Positions 9,162-18,053 of a stretch of DNA of 64,000 nt are shown in pieces (the stretch's first letter is position 1; every line of letters begins with the position of its first letter). The notes beneath the pieces were generated by a model. That model searched no databases. It was not told where the DNA came from and worked only from the letters and a program-made list of their open reading frames with translations. The DNA lies in contig NZ_CP020331.1 in assembly GCF_002043005.1 (NCBI RefSeq), positions 1 to 64,000 of the forward strand. Direction: 5' to 3'. This stretch comes from Martelella mediterranea DSM 17316. GTDB taxonomy: Bacteria > Pseudomonadota > Alphaproteobacteria > Rhizobiales > Rhizobiaceae. The position numbers were made by a program, and so were the translations under genes.

Positions 9162-9395
9162 CGGCTAAATGCCGATGGCATGTAAATTGCTTGATCCATC
9201 CGTCAGATAGGGTGCTGAACAAGCATCTTATTTGGTAAAAGTTTCCAAAGAACGGAGGCGCCGCGCAAACCGCTTTCTCATTTCAGGGGGCAAAGACTGC
9301 TAGCTGCTATCGACATCGCATCACAGCAAGACAGGTGTCACTTGACCAACGATCTTTCACGAAAAAACAAAAGAAAGACCACAGAGGAGAACGAC

Positions 9396-10526
9396 ATGAA
9401 TGGACTTAGAAAATCGGTACTGGCGCTTTCCGCCGGCATAGCGGCATCGGCGCTTGCGACGGGATTTTCGTTTGCCGCAGACGGTGATCCGATCAAGGTG
9501 GGCTATCAACTGCCGCTGACGGGCTCTACCGCGCAATACGGCAAGGATTTCCAGACGGCTGCCGAAATCGCGCTGGAAAAATTCAATGCGTCCGGCGAAC
9601 TGCCGGTCCCGGTGGAAATCATCTATGAAGACTCGCGTTCGGATGCCAAGGAAGGCGTCACGATCGCACGCAAATTCGCCGACAATGACGAAATCGTCGC
9701 GGTGCTGGGCGATTTCACCTCGGGCGTCTCGATGGCCTCCGCCCAGGTCTATCAGCGCGAAGGCATGCCGCAGCTTTCCCAGACGGCATCGCATCCCGAT
9801 TATACGAAGATCTCGCCCTATCAGTTTCGCAACATCACCACCCAGGCCCAGGAAGGTCCCTTCAACGCCGACTGGATGAATGAAGAAGGCTACAAGAAGA
9901 TCGCCGTCATTTCCGAGCAGACGGACTGGGGTCAGACCGTGGTCGACAACTTCGCCGAAGAGGTGAAGGCGAATGGCGGCGAGATCGTCTTCTCGGAATA
10001 TTTCAATCGCGGCCTGCCGGATTTCCGCTCGATCATCACCAAGATCGAGCGCGCCGAGCCGGACGCGATCTATACCGGCTTCTTCTATGAGGACGGCGCC
10101 AATTTCCTCAAGCAGGCCAAGCAGCTCGGCCTCGACATCCCGATCTTCTCCACCTCTGCGGCCTATAGCCCTCAGCTGATCGAGCTTGCGGGCACCGATG
10201 CCGACGGACTTCACCTAACGGCGACCTTCATGCCGAACGACGACCGCCCGGAAGTGCAGGAATTCGTGGCCGCCTGGGAAGAAGAGCGCGGCGACCTGCC
10301 GGGCCAGTTCCCCGCCCAGGCCTATGACGCCGTCAACATCATGCTCGACGCGATCGTCAGGGCCTATCCCGACGTCACCCGCGACAGCGTGCGCGATGCG
10401 CTTGCCGGAACCACCGATTTTCCGGGCGTGACGGGCGTGACGACCTTCGGCTCGGATCGCGAGCCGCAGAAGGAACTCACCAAGGCCGTTGTCGAAGGCG
10501 GTGAATTCACCCCGGTCTCCAACTGA
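9396..10526 (+). CDS. Periplasmic binding protein of a branched-chain amino-acid-type ABC importer
   Basis: The 376-residue protein is a type I periplasmic binding protein of the LivJ/LivK family. A signal peptide (about residues 1-28, ending FSFA-ADGD) precedes KVGYQLPLTGSTAQYGKDF, typical of the family. The ATG at 9396 has GAGGAGA seven bases upstream. It starts a five-gene LIV transporter run that continues into an ATC-hydrolase homologue and a flavoprotein. The ligand may therefore be an unusual amino acid or heterocycle rather than leucine; this is inference from context. Confidence 0.93.
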   Translation: MNGLRKSVLALSAGIAASALATGFSFAADGDPIKVGYQLPLTGSTAQYGKDFQTAAEIALEKFNASGELPVPVEIIYEDSRSDAKEGVTIARKFADNDEIVAVLGDFTSGVSMASAQVYQREGMPQLSQTASHPDYTKISPYQFRNITTQAQEGPFNADWMNEEGYKKIAVISEQTDWGQTVVDNFAEEVKANGGEIVFSEYFNRGLPDFRSIITKIERAEPDAIYTGFFYEDGANFLKQAKQLGLDIPIFSTSAAYSPQLIELAGTDADGLHLTATFMPNDDRPEVQEFVAAWEEERGDLPGQFPAQAYDAVNIMLDAIVRAYPDVTRDSVRDALAGTTDFPGVTGVTTFGSDREPQKELTKAVVEGGEFTPVSN

Positions 10527-10536
10527 GATCGATGGC

Positions 10537-10563
10537 GCCCGGCGGTCGCTTGATCTGCCGGGC
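10537..10563 (+). terminator. Hairpin after the binding-protein gene
   Basis: GCCCGGC (10537-10543) and GCCGGGC (10557-10563) form a perfect 7-bp stem directly after the binding-protein stop. Only a weak T tract follows at 10574-10577. It probably trims or attenuates transcription so that the binding protein is made in excess over the permeases. Confidence 0.45.
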
Positions 10564-10652
10564 TCTCCCGCTTTTCCGGAAACGCGCTATACTTGCGTCC
10601 CCTGGTGCGCCCGGCCAGAACCGGGCCGGCCACTCATGCGGAGTTACGCACC

Positions 10653-11567
10653 TTGCTTGATCCCTATTATCTGCAGCAATTGCTCATCGGCCTTTCGCTC
10701 GGCGTGACCTACGCCCTGATGGCGATCGGGTTCACCCTGATCTTCGGCGTTCTGAACGTCGTCAACTTTGCCCATGGCGAGGTCTATACAATAGGCGCTT
10801 TCGCCGGGCTCCTCGCAATCACGGCGTTCGCGCCGCCGCTGCTCATTGTCCTGTTCATCGCGCTGGCGATCGGCGCGCTCGCCGGTTTCGGGCTTGAGCG
10901 GATAGCGTTTCGTCCGTTCCGGCGGTTTTCGGATGAAGCGTCGCTGAAATCCCGCGCCATGCGCGAGGCGACGCTGATGTCGTCGCTTGCGGTTTCGATC
11001 GTGGTGCGCGAAGCGCTTGAGCTGATCTTCGGATCGCAGATGCAGGCCGTGCCTTTCGATTACATGATCAACAAGCCGATCCAGCTCGGCGCGGTGACGA
11101 TTTCCAACGGCGACATCATCATTCTGGTGGTCGCCATCATCATGCTGGGCGGTCTGCAATATGTCCTGAAGCGCACCCGGATCGGCCTTGCCATTCGCGC
11201 CGTGTCCAACAATGCGCTCGGCGCGAAATATGTCGGCATCAACACCGACATGACGATCGTGTCGACCTTTGTCGTCGGTTCGATGATGGGGGCCGCCGCC
11301 GGCCTGCTTGTCGGGCTCTATTACGGCGCGATCTTCCCGGCCATGGGGTTCGTGCCCGGCATCAAGGCGTTCGTGGCTATGATCATGGGCGGTCTGACAT
11401 CGATCCCCGGGGCGGTGATCTGCGCCCTGCTTCTCGGTCTTTCCGAAGGCCTGGCCACGACTTTCATCTCATCCAACTGGTCGGATATGGTGGCCTATGG
11501 CTTCCTGATCGTCACCCTCATCTTCTTCCCGCGCGGCCTGTTCGGCGCAAGGAGGGAACGTGTTTAA
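10653..11567 (+). CDS. LivH-type ABC permease
   Basis: This is an inner-membrane permease of the branched-chain amino-acid (HAAT) class, with several hydrophobic spans and the family motif GFTLIFGVLNVVNFAHGEVYTIGAF. I chose the TTG at 10653 (MLDPYYLQQLLIGLSLGVTYALMAIG), which has GCGGAG about nine bases upstream; the longer TTG start at 10593 would add a Pro/Arg-rich tail unlike the family. Its stop overlaps the GTG start of the second permease. It forms the translocation pore with the next gene product. Confidence 0.9.
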   Translation: MLDPYYLQQLLIGLSLGVTYALMAIGFTLIFGVLNVVNFAHGEVYTIGAFAGLLAITAFAPPLLIVLFIALAIGALAGFGLERIAFRPFRRFSDEASLKSRAMREATLMSSLAVSIVVREALELIFGSQMQAVPFDYMINKPIQLGAVTISNGDIIILVVAIIMLGGLQYVLKRTRIGLAIRAVSNNALGAKYVGINTDMTIVSTFVVGSMMGAAAGLLVGLYYGAIFPAMGFVPGIKAFVAMIMGGLTSIPGAVICALLLGLSEGLATTFISSNWSDMVAYGFLIVTLIFFPRGLFGARRERV

Positions 11568-12570
11568 GCTCCCGTCCTCCCGCCTTTTGTCCGTCGGTCT
11601 GCCGCTCTTGCTGCTGTTCATCATCGTGCCGGCGGCTCTTTACGGCTTCGATCGCGGCTATTTCTATCAGATCGCAAGCCTTGTCCTGATCTTCGTTCTG
11701 CTGTCGGCGTCGCTCAACATGGTCTCCGGCACCTCCGGCCTGCTGCATCTCGGCCATGCCGCCTTCTACGGCGTTGGCGCCTATACCGCCGCCCTGCTTG
11801 GCGCCGATTACGGTATCGGTTTCACGCTGGGGCTGCCGCTCGCCGGACTTGTCGCCGCGCTCATCGCCTTTCTGGTGGCGCTGCCGACCATGCGGCTGGT
11901 GTCGATCTATTTCGCCGTGGCAACGCTCGCGATCGGGCAGATGCTCTATCTCATCATGCTGAACTGGGTCGGCTTTACCAAGGGGCCGAACGGCGTCATG
12001 CTGTTTGACGGCATGAGCGTGTTCGGCTTCTCCATCACCTCCGACACGGGGATTTATTTCGTCGTCGCCGTTGTCGTGACAGTTTCGATCTTCCTTATCC
12101 ACCGCATCAGCCACTCCTATTACGGCAATGGGCTGAGAGCGCTGCGCGAGGACGACCAGTGCACCGATGCGATGGGCGTGAACACCGTCCGGCTGAAGAT
12201 CGAAGTGTTTACGCTTTCGGCCTTCTTCGCGGGTCTCGCTGGCGCACTGTGGGCCTACACGACGGGCTATATTTCGCCAAAGGACTTCGATTTCTCGGTC
12301 TCGATCCAGATTCTGGCGATGGTGGTTGTCGGCGGGCTCGGCTCGCTGCCGGGGGCGATCATTGGCGCGGCGCTGCTGATCCTGTTGCCGGAGGTGCTGC
12401 GCGATGTCGGCGACTTCCGCAACATCGCGGTCGGCCTCGTCATGTTCCTGGCCATCCTGTTTCTGCCCAAGGGCCTCTTCGGCGAAGTGCCCGCTCTCTC
12501 CCTGATCCGCCGCCAGTTTGGCGACCGCTGGGCCGCGGCCCCGGGCGACAAGAAGGTGGGCTGGCGATGA
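11560..12570 (+). CDS. LivM-type ABC permease
   Basis: The second pore subunit has 336 residues. Multiple transmembrane helices and the LivM signature SLNMVSGTSGLLHLGHAAFYGVGAYTAALL are visible, and GGLGSLPGAIIGAALLILLPEVLR occurs near the C-terminus. The start is GTG at 11560 with a strong AAGGAGGGAA ribosome binding site inside the end of the preceding gene. The stop overlaps the next ATG (ATGA). Confidence 0.92.
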   Translation: MFKLPSSRLLSVGLPLLLLFIIVPAALYGFDRGYFYQIASLVLIFVLLSASLNMVSGTSGLLHLGHAAFYGVGAYTAALLGADYGIGFTLGLPLAGLVAALIAFLVALPTMRLVSIYFAVATLAIGQMLYLIMLNWVGFTKGPNGVMLFDGMSVFGFSITSDTGIYFVVAVVVTVSIFLIHRISHSYYGNGLRALREDDQCTDAMGVNTVRLKIEVFTLSAFFAGLAGALWAYTTGYISPKDFDFSVSIQILAMVVVGGLGSLPGAIIGAALLILLPEVLRDVGDFRNIAVGLVMFLAILFLPKGLFGEVPALSLIRRQFGDRWAAAPGDKKVGWR

Positions 12571-13319
12571 ACGTGCTCGAAATCCAGAACCTCTCGCGCC
12601 ATTTCGGCGGGCTGAAGGCGGTTGACGACATCACCACCCATGTCGGCGAAGGCGAACTTGTCGGCCTGATCGGCCCGAACGGCGCCGGCAAGACGACGCT
12701 GTTCAACCTGATTTCCGGTTTCACGCCGGTGTCGGGCGGAAAGGTCCGGTTCAAGGGCGAGGACATTACCGGCCAGAAGCCCTTTGCGATCGCCAAGCGC
12801 GGCATGTCGCGCACCTTCCAGAATTTGCGCATCTTTCCCAACATGACCGTGTTCGACAACGTCTCCGTCGGCGCGCTGGGGGCGACCGGCATGAATTTCT
12901 TTCAGTCGATTGCAGGCGGTAGAAAGCGTGCCGAGACCATCTCGGAGGCAAGCTGGAAGGCGCTGGAGATGACGGGCCTGACCGAGGTTGCCGACGATCT
13001 TGCCGCCAACCTCTCCTATGGCCGCCGCAAATATCTGGAAATCGCCCGCGCGCTGGCGATGGATCCGCAATTCCTGATCCTCGATGAGCCGGCGGCGGGC
13101 CTGAACGACACGGAAACGGCGGAGCTCGCGACCTTTGTCAAACAGCTCAACGCTGACGGCCTGCCGATCATGCTGGTCGAGCATGACATGAACCTGGTGA
13201 TGAGCATCTGCGAAAGGGTCGTCGTCATCGCGTCGGGCCGCAAGATCGCGGATGATGTGCCCTCCGTGGTTCGCAATGATCCCGTTGTTCTGGAAGCTTA
13301 CCTTGGAGGCGACGAATGA
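12567..13319 (+). CDS. LivG-type ABC ATPase
   Basis: This 250-residue ATP-binding subunit has Walker A GPNGAGKTT near residue 37, a signature region LSYGRRKYLEIARAL in which the usual LSGG is replaced by LSYG (common in LivG), Walker B FLILDEPAAGLN and the switch His in VEHDM. Together with LivF it energises the HAAT importer. It overlaps both neighbours by four bases. Confidence 0.94.
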   Translation: MNVLEIQNLSRHFGGLKAVDDITTHVGEGELVGLIGPNGAGKTTLFNLISGFTPVSGGKVRFKGEDITGQKPFAIAKRGMSRTFQNLRIFPNMTVFDNVSVGALGATGMNFFQSIAGGRKRAETISEASWKALEMTGLTEVADDLAANLSYGRRKYLEIARALAMDPQFLILDEPAAGLNDTETAELATFVKQLNADGLPIMLVEHDMNLVMSICERVVVIASGRKIADDVPSVVRNDPVVLEAYLGGDE

Positions 13320-14026
13320 GCGCGGTACTCGAAGTCGAAAACCTCACCGTTTCCATGGGCGTCCAGCAGATCCTCCATGGCGTCTCGCTGAGCGTCGAGG
13401 AGAAAGGCATTTACGGCGTGCTGGGCTCCAACGGGGTTGGCAAGACCACGCTGATGCGCGCCATTTCCGGCATCTACAAGCCGGATGGCGGCACGATCCG
13501 CTTCAAGGGCGAGGTGGTCAGCGGATTGCCCAGCCACGCCATCGTCAAGGCAGGCATTTCCCAGGCCCCGGAAGGCCGCCAGATTTTCTCCAACATGACG
13601 GTGCGGGAAAACCTGCTGATCGGCGGTGGCCGGCACGGACTTTCCGAACTCGATCATGTCGCCAGCCTGTTTCCGATCCTGAAGGAGCGCATCAACCAGG
13701 AGGCCGGGTCGCTTTCCGGCGGTGAACAGCAGATGCTCTGCATCGGCCGGGCCCTGATGGGAAAACCGGAAATCCTGCTTCTGGACGAGCCCTCGCTCGG
13801 CCTCGCGCCGAAAATCGTCAAGGCGATCTTTGATCTCATCGAGAGAATCCGCAGCGAAGGCCTGTCGATCCTGATCGTCGAGCAGAACGCCAAGTCGGTT
13901 CTGCGGATCACGGATCAGGCCGCCGTCATGGAAGGCGGCAAGATCGTGCTGCAGGGAGACGCAAAGGCGCTTGCCGCCGATCCACGCGTCGCGGAAGCCT
14001 ATCTCGGAGGTCACGCGCATGTCTGA
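13316..14026 (+). CDS. LivF-type ABC ATPase
   Basis: The second ATPase subunit has 236 residues. It contains Walker A GSNGVGKTT, the family segment QAPEGRQIFSNMTVREN, the signature LSGGEQQMLCIGRAL and Walker B ILLLDEPSLGLAP. Its 3' end overlaps the start of the ATC-hydrolase gene by eight bases, which ties transport and catabolism into one transcript. Confidence 0.94.
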   Translation: MSAVLEVENLTVSMGVQQILHGVSLSVEEKGIYGVLGSNGVGKTTLMRAISGIYKPDGGTIRFKGEVVSGLPSHAIVKAGISQAPEGRQIFSNMTVRENLLIGGGRHGLSELDHVASLFPILKERINQEAGSLSGGEQQMLCIGRALMGKPEILLLDEPSLGLAPKIVKAIFDLIERIRSEGLSILIVEQNAKSVLRITDQAAVMEGGKIVLQGDAKALAADPRVAEAYLGGHAHV

Positions 14027-14504
14027 GCAGCGCCGTATCCCGATCATCGAGCAGCGCCGCATCGAGGCCAATGTTCTGGCAAGCGTCTACCAGGAGCTGA
14101 AGGCGCGCCGGGGCGAGGGCGAGGCGCGTTCCGTGATTGGCGATGCGGTGACGCGGGCGGCGATCCGGCAGGGCGAAAGCTTTGCTGGCGAACTCGACCA
14201 CCCTGCGGATTTCGCTGATTTTTCCGCGATCCTTCCCAACTGGACGGCTGGCGGCGCGCTGGAAATGACTGTGCTGGAGGCGGGGCCGGAAACACTCTCC
14301 TTCAACGTCACCCGCTGCCGGTATGCGGAAATGTATCGGGCAATGGGGCTCGGCGATATCGGCGATCTCCTGTCGTGTAATCGCGACGGCGCGTTTTGCG
14401 AGGGCTTCAATCCGAAAATGAAGCTCAGACGCACCCAGACGATCATGTCCGGCGCAAGCCACTGCGATTTTCGCTACTCAATGGAAGATGAGGCGGCGCA
14501 ATGA
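14019..14504 (+). CDS. L-2-amino-thiazoline-4-carboxylate (ATC) hydrolase family protein
   Basis: The 161-residue protein matches the ATC hydrolase family by its C-terminal signature: GFNPKMKLRRTQTIMSGASHCDFRY, with the paired Cys/His positions (CNRDGAFCEGFNP and SHCDFRY). The family's namesake opens the ring of L-2-amino-thiazoline-4-carboxylate on the bacterial route to cysteine; many homologues are uncharacterised. The ATG at 14019 has CGGAGG upstream and overlaps the LivF gene. A thiazoline-acting enzyme is notable because the same window carries a cysteine-specific heterocyclisation-type NRPS. The substrate of this homologue is unknown. Confidence 0.82.
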   Translation: MSEQRRIPIIEQRRIEANVLASVYQELKARRGEGEARSVIGDAVTRAAIRQGESFAGELDHPADFADFSAILPNWTAGGALEMTVLEAGPETLSFNVTRCRYAEMYRAMGLGDIGDLLSCNRDGAFCEGFNPKMKLRRTQTIMSGASHCDFRYSMEDEAAQ

Positions 14505-14532
14505 CGCCGGCCAACAGGGAAGCTGAACAGAG

Positions 14533-16005
14533 ATGCCTACATCCTTGAAGATATCCGACGCGCCGCAGGAAGGGCGCGCGGGGCTTGCCGCACTTGAAGC
14601 GCGTGTGAAAGACGATCTTGCCGTTCTCAAACTCCCGCCGGAGGATTGGACGGCCCGGAAGACCGCCGCAGATGGCGCGCCGCTTTATGACGTCGTCATC
14701 GTCGGCGCCGGCATGTTCGGGCTTTCGGCCGCCGGAAGCCTGATATTCAAGGGTATCCGCAACATCAAACTGCTGGATCGCGCGCCCGAGGGCAAGGAAG
14801 GGCCGTGGGTAACCTATGCGCGGATGCTGACCTTGCGGTCGAAGAAGGATCTGCCCGGCTCGCCCTTCGGCATCCCTTCGCTGACCTTCCGCTCATGGTA
14901 TGTCGCCGCCTTCGGCGATGAGGCATGGGGGGCGCTCTATAAAATCCCGAACTCCGTATGGCAGGACTATCTGATCTGGCTCAGAAACGTGCTGGAACTG
15001 CCGGTCGACAACAACTGCGATGTCGTCGACCTTGCTCCCTCTCCGGACCATGTGGCGCTCACGACCGCGGATGGTCGGGTGCTCAGGGCCAAGCGCGTTG
15101 TGATCGCCACCGGCCGTCCGGGAGCGGGCGGCTTCAATCGCCCTCAGGGCGTGGCGGCCGATCTCTGGCCGGATCTGTCGGCGCACACCTGTGAAATGAT
15201 CGATTTCGGCCGCCTCAAGGGCAAGTCCGTCGCCGTCATCGGCGCGGGTTCATCGGCCTGGGACAACGCCGCGACGGCGCTCGAAAGCGGGGCTGGCCGG
15301 GTGGAGATGTTCTGCCGCCGAAAGGCGCTGCCGCAGTTGAACAAGGGGCGCGCCAATGCCAATCCCGGTTTCTTCGCCGGCTGGCGCGGTCTTTCCGATG
15401 CGAAACGCTGGGAAATGGCTGTTTATCTGGAACGCATCCAGACCCCGCCGCCGCATGAAACCGTGCTCAGAACGACTGCCCATGACAATTTCGAGATCCA
15501 TTTCGGCAAGCCGTTCAGAACGATCGCGCGCGCCGGCAACGGCGTTGAAATCACCTTCATGGACGGCGAGATCAGGCATTTCGACTTCCTGATTCTTGGC
15601 ACCGGTTTTTCCGTCGACCTTGCACGGGAGCCTATGTTTTCCGCGCTGAAGGACCGCATCCTTACCTGGGGCGATTGTTATCAACCGCCGGAGGGCATAG
15701 CCAATGCCGGCCTCGCCCGGATGCCCTATCTCGGCGAAGGTTTCGAGCTCAGGGAGCGCGGCATTGAAGAAAGCGCGCTCGAGCGCATCCACATCTTCAA
15801 CACCGGCTCATATCTGAGCTTCGGCACGCTCTCGCTCGATGTGCCGAGCGTCAATCCCGCCGGCGAGCACCTGGCCTCGCATATCGCCAGCCATCTCTTC
15901 GTCGACGACTTCGACGTTCTGTTCAAGCGCCTGAAAGACTGGGAAGAAGAACATGAACTGGCGCCAACGCCATTCTATGCGCCGGACTATGTCAACCGCG
16001 CATAG
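14533..16005 (+). CDS. FAD/NAD(P)-binding oxidoreductase, flavoprotein 1
   Basis: This 490-residue protein is a two-dinucleotide-binding flavoprotein of the flavin-monooxygenase / lysine-ornithine N-hydroxylase-like superfamily. The FAD motif VVIVGAGMFGLSAAG lies near residue 55 and the NADPH motif VAVIGAGSSAWDNA near residue 235. Between them is the block TYARMLTLRSKKDLPGSPFGIPSLTFRSWY. It shares this block and overall layout with the product of the gene at 22218-23732. It follows the ATC-hydrolase gene after 28 bases and likely ends the importer operon. Hydroxylation or S/N-oxidation are possibilities; the reaction is unknown. Confidence 0.85.
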   Translation: MPTSLKISDAPQEGRAGLAALEARVKDDLAVLKLPPEDWTARKTAADGAPLYDVVIVGAGMFGLSAAGSLIFKGIRNIKLLDRAPEGKEGPWVTYARMLTLRSKKDLPGSPFGIPSLTFRSWYVAAFGDEAWGALYKIPNSVWQDYLIWLRNVLELPVDNNCDVVDLAPSPDHVALTTADGRVLRAKRVVIATGRPGAGGFNRPQGVAADLWPDLSAHTCEMIDFGRLKGKSVAVIGAGSSAWDNAATALESGAGRVEMFCRRKALPQLNKGRANANPGFFAGWRGLSDAKRWEMAVYLERIQTPPPHETVLRTTAHDNFEIHFGKPFRTIARAGNGVEITFMDGEIRHFDFLILGTGFSVDLAREPMFSALKDRILTWGDCYQPPEGIANAGLARMPYLGEGFELRERGIEESALERIHIFNTGSYLSFGTLSLDVPSVNPAGEHLASHIASHLFVDDFDVLFKRLKDWEEEHELAPTPFYAPDYVNRA

Positions 16006-16333
16006 AGGGATCGTGTTCCGCAGCGTTCAAAGACAGCTACCGTGCTTTGATGGTGACGCCTCCGTTAACAGTTGCTGTCTTTGGTTGAGAAAGGCCGCAT
16101 ACGATTCTTCGCAAACCTTGTTCTGGCCCCTAACAATCGATACTTTCTTATCTCGTTTTTAGGCACGAAGGCGTCTGTAATTCGTGGGGCTATTCATGCC
16201 GCGCCAGTTCGGAACTAATCCGAAGAAGCCGAAACTTAACCCGATCGCCAGGCGCGGAGGGTAGCTTGATCTACGCCAGATCCTGCCCCGCAATCGGGGA
16301 GTGGCTCAATGTCGCTGAACCCCGGCTGCGTCC
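16006..16333. other. Non-coding stretch between convergent genes
   Basis: No gene is seen here. It holds a perfect but widely spaced inverted repeat, CAAAGACAGC (16028-16037) and GCTGTCTTTG (16074-16083). It also has a TTCGGA/TCCGAA repeat (16208-16224) and a short CCCCG-CAAT-CGGGG hairpin (16286-16299) that could end transcription of the acyltransferase gene on the minus strand. None has a clear T tract. Confidence 0.4.
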
Positions 16334-17200
16334 TCAATCGCTGGCCGGTGGAATTCTGGCGACCAGTCGCGTCAGGACATCGCCGGGTCCAGCCTCGATG
16401 AATTCCTTGGCACCCTCCGCCTTCAGGTGGGCGATGCCCGGCGCCCACAGCACTCTGGACGACAACTGATCCACCAGAAGGCTGCGGACCGAAGGTCCCG
16501 GATCGGTCGTGGCGGGATAGGCTCGGGCGGTCACGTTCGCTACCACCGGCAGGCGTGCTTGCCGGAACGCGATGGTTTTGAGATACGCTTGGAAACCGGC
16601 CGCCGCCAGCCTCATGAAGCGAGAGTGAAAGGCCGCTCCCACGGAAAGGGGAATGAAGGCGCGCGCGCCCGCCTTCATCATTTCCGCTTCCGCAGCGTCG
16701 ATGGCCTTGAGCGAACCGGAGATCACCAGTTGATCGGGCGCGTTCACATTCGCGATATCCACGTCCGCGATGGCCGCGAGGCATTGCGTAACCGTCGCTT
16801 CATCGAGGCCGATCACGGCGGCCATGCCGCCCTCGCGCTGGCGCGCCATCAACTGGCCGCGGTGCGTCACCATGGAGAGCCCGGTGAGGAGGTCGAATGC
16901 GCCGGCGGCCTGCAGCGCATTGTATTCGCCGAGACTGTGGCCAATGAACCGGCTCGGTCGCTTTCCCGTCGCCAGAAGCTGTTCGCAGGTGAGAGCGTTG
17001 ACGATATAGAGGCACGGCTGGGTGATGTCGGTCCGTCGCAGGGTTTCCTCATCGCCATTGAGGCAGGTTTCCCGGACGCTGAAACCGGCGATCCGGTCTA
17101 TCCGGCTTTCGAGCGGGCCGAACATCCGGCTGGTGTCGAACAGTTCCTTGCCCATGCCGGGAAATTGTGATCCTTGTCCTGGAAACATGAATACGAGCAT
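16334..17200 (-). CDS. Discrete malonyl-type acyltransferase (trans-AT)
   Basis: The 288-residue protein is an ACP acyltransferase of the FabD fold. FPGQGSQFPGMGKELF starts the domain, GHSLGEYNALQAAGAFD carries the nucleophilic Ser near residue 90, and VGAAFHSRFM carries the catalytic His near residue 200. The GHSLGEYNAL form is typical of discrete ATs that serve trans-AT polyketide synthases. That fits, because none of the KS proteins in this window contains an AT domain. It probably loads malonyl units onto the ACPs of the PKS at 37-45 kb. Its start lies only 29 bases from the divergent PPTase gene. Confidence 0.92.
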   Translation of the reverse strand: MLVFMFPGQGSQFPGMGKELFDTSRMFGPLESRIDRIAGFSVRETCLNGDEETLRRTDITQPCLYIVNALTCEQLLATGKRPSRFIGHSLGEYNALQAAGAFDLLTGLSMVTHRGQLMARQREGGMAAVIGLDEATVTQCLAAIADVDIANVNAPDQLVISGSLKAIDAAEAEMMKAGARAFIPLSVGAAFHSRFMRLAAAGFQAYLKTIAFRQARLPVVANVTARAYPATTDPGPSVRSLLVDQLSSRVLWAPGIAHLKAEGAKEFIEAGPGDVLTRLVARIPPASD

Positions 17201-17229
17201 GGATTGGCTCTTTCTTGGATGGAATTGTT

Positions 17230-18000
17230 ATGTCCGACCCCGTAGAGAGGGACGCGGGCCGCCTGCTGCCAGCGGCTTCCGGCACGGGGCCTGCAGCGGA
17301 TACCGTTGATGTCTGGTGGATGGACCTCGGCCAATTCGGCCCTGAGAGGCAAGTGGCGGCACTCAGCCTTCTCGATTCTGGGGAGCGTGTCCGTCACGCC
17401 GCCTTCATATCCGAGCCGGCGCGCCAGCAGTTTCTCGCCGGCCGGGCGCTGGTGCGCACCTGCCTTTCCCGCTACGGCGGCCTGTCTCCGCACGAGTGGC
17501 GCTTTCGCGTGAACCGCTATGGGCGGCCCTTTGTCGATGAGCGCTGCGGGCCAAGCGGGCTCTATTTCAATCTTTCGCATACCGAGGGCATGGCGGTCTG
17601 CGCCATTGCGGGATTTGGCGAAATCGGCGTCGACGTCGAACGTTGCGACCGCCATGCGGCGATCGAGGAACTCGGCGAAACCGTGCTCGCACCTGCGGAA
17701 CTGGCACAGCTGTCGGCCCTGAGGGGGGCCGAGCGACAAGAGCGGTTCTATCGATTCTGGACCCTCAAGGAAGCCTATCTGAAGGCCCGCGGCGTCGGCC
17801 TGTCGCGGCCGATGGCCGACATAAGGTTCGATCTGTCCGCGATGCTGCCTTCGGTCGCCTTTGCCGGCGTCGTTGACGATGCTGCGGCACGCTGGAGCTT
17901 TCGGATGATCGCTCCCGGCGCCGGACACATAGTGGCCGTGGCCGCGGCAGTGCCGGATGCGGCGCTGAGGCTGCGCGTGTTCGAGGCCACCTTGCCTTGA
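17230..18000 (+). CDS. Sfp-type 4'-phosphopantetheinyl transferase
   Basis: This enzyme would convert the apo carrier domains of the local NRPS/PKS to their pantetheinylated form. The family motifs are present: NRYGRPFVDE, LYFNLSHTEGMAVCAI, the metal-binding GVDVERCDRH near residue 138, and FWTLKEAYLKARGVGLS near residue 180. I place the start at the ATG at 17230 rather than the in-frame TTG at 17215. It converges on the NRPS gene with a 53-base gap. Confidence 0.93.
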   Translation: MSDPVERDAGRLLPAASGTGPAADTVDVWWMDLGQFGPERQVAALSLLDSGERVRHAAFISEPARQQFLAGRALVRTCLSRYGGLSPHEWRFRVNRYGRPFVDERCGPSGLYFNLSHTEGMAVCAIAGFGEIGVDVERCDRHAAIEELGETVLAPAELAQLSALRGAERQERFYRFWTLKEAYLKARGVGLSRPMADIRFDLSAMLPSVAFAGVVDDAAARWSFRMIAPGAGHIVAVAAAVPDAALRLRVFEATLP

Positions 18001-18053
18001 GGGATCGCTCTCGGATCCCGCTCCGGCAGGGAGTAGCCGCCGTCCTGCGCGCA

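Noticed and set aside
16028..16083. Inverted repeat CAAAGACAGC/GCTGTCTTTG as a terminator
   Set aside because: The arms are 36 bases apart with no T tract, so it is a repeat of unknown role and not an intrinsic terminator.
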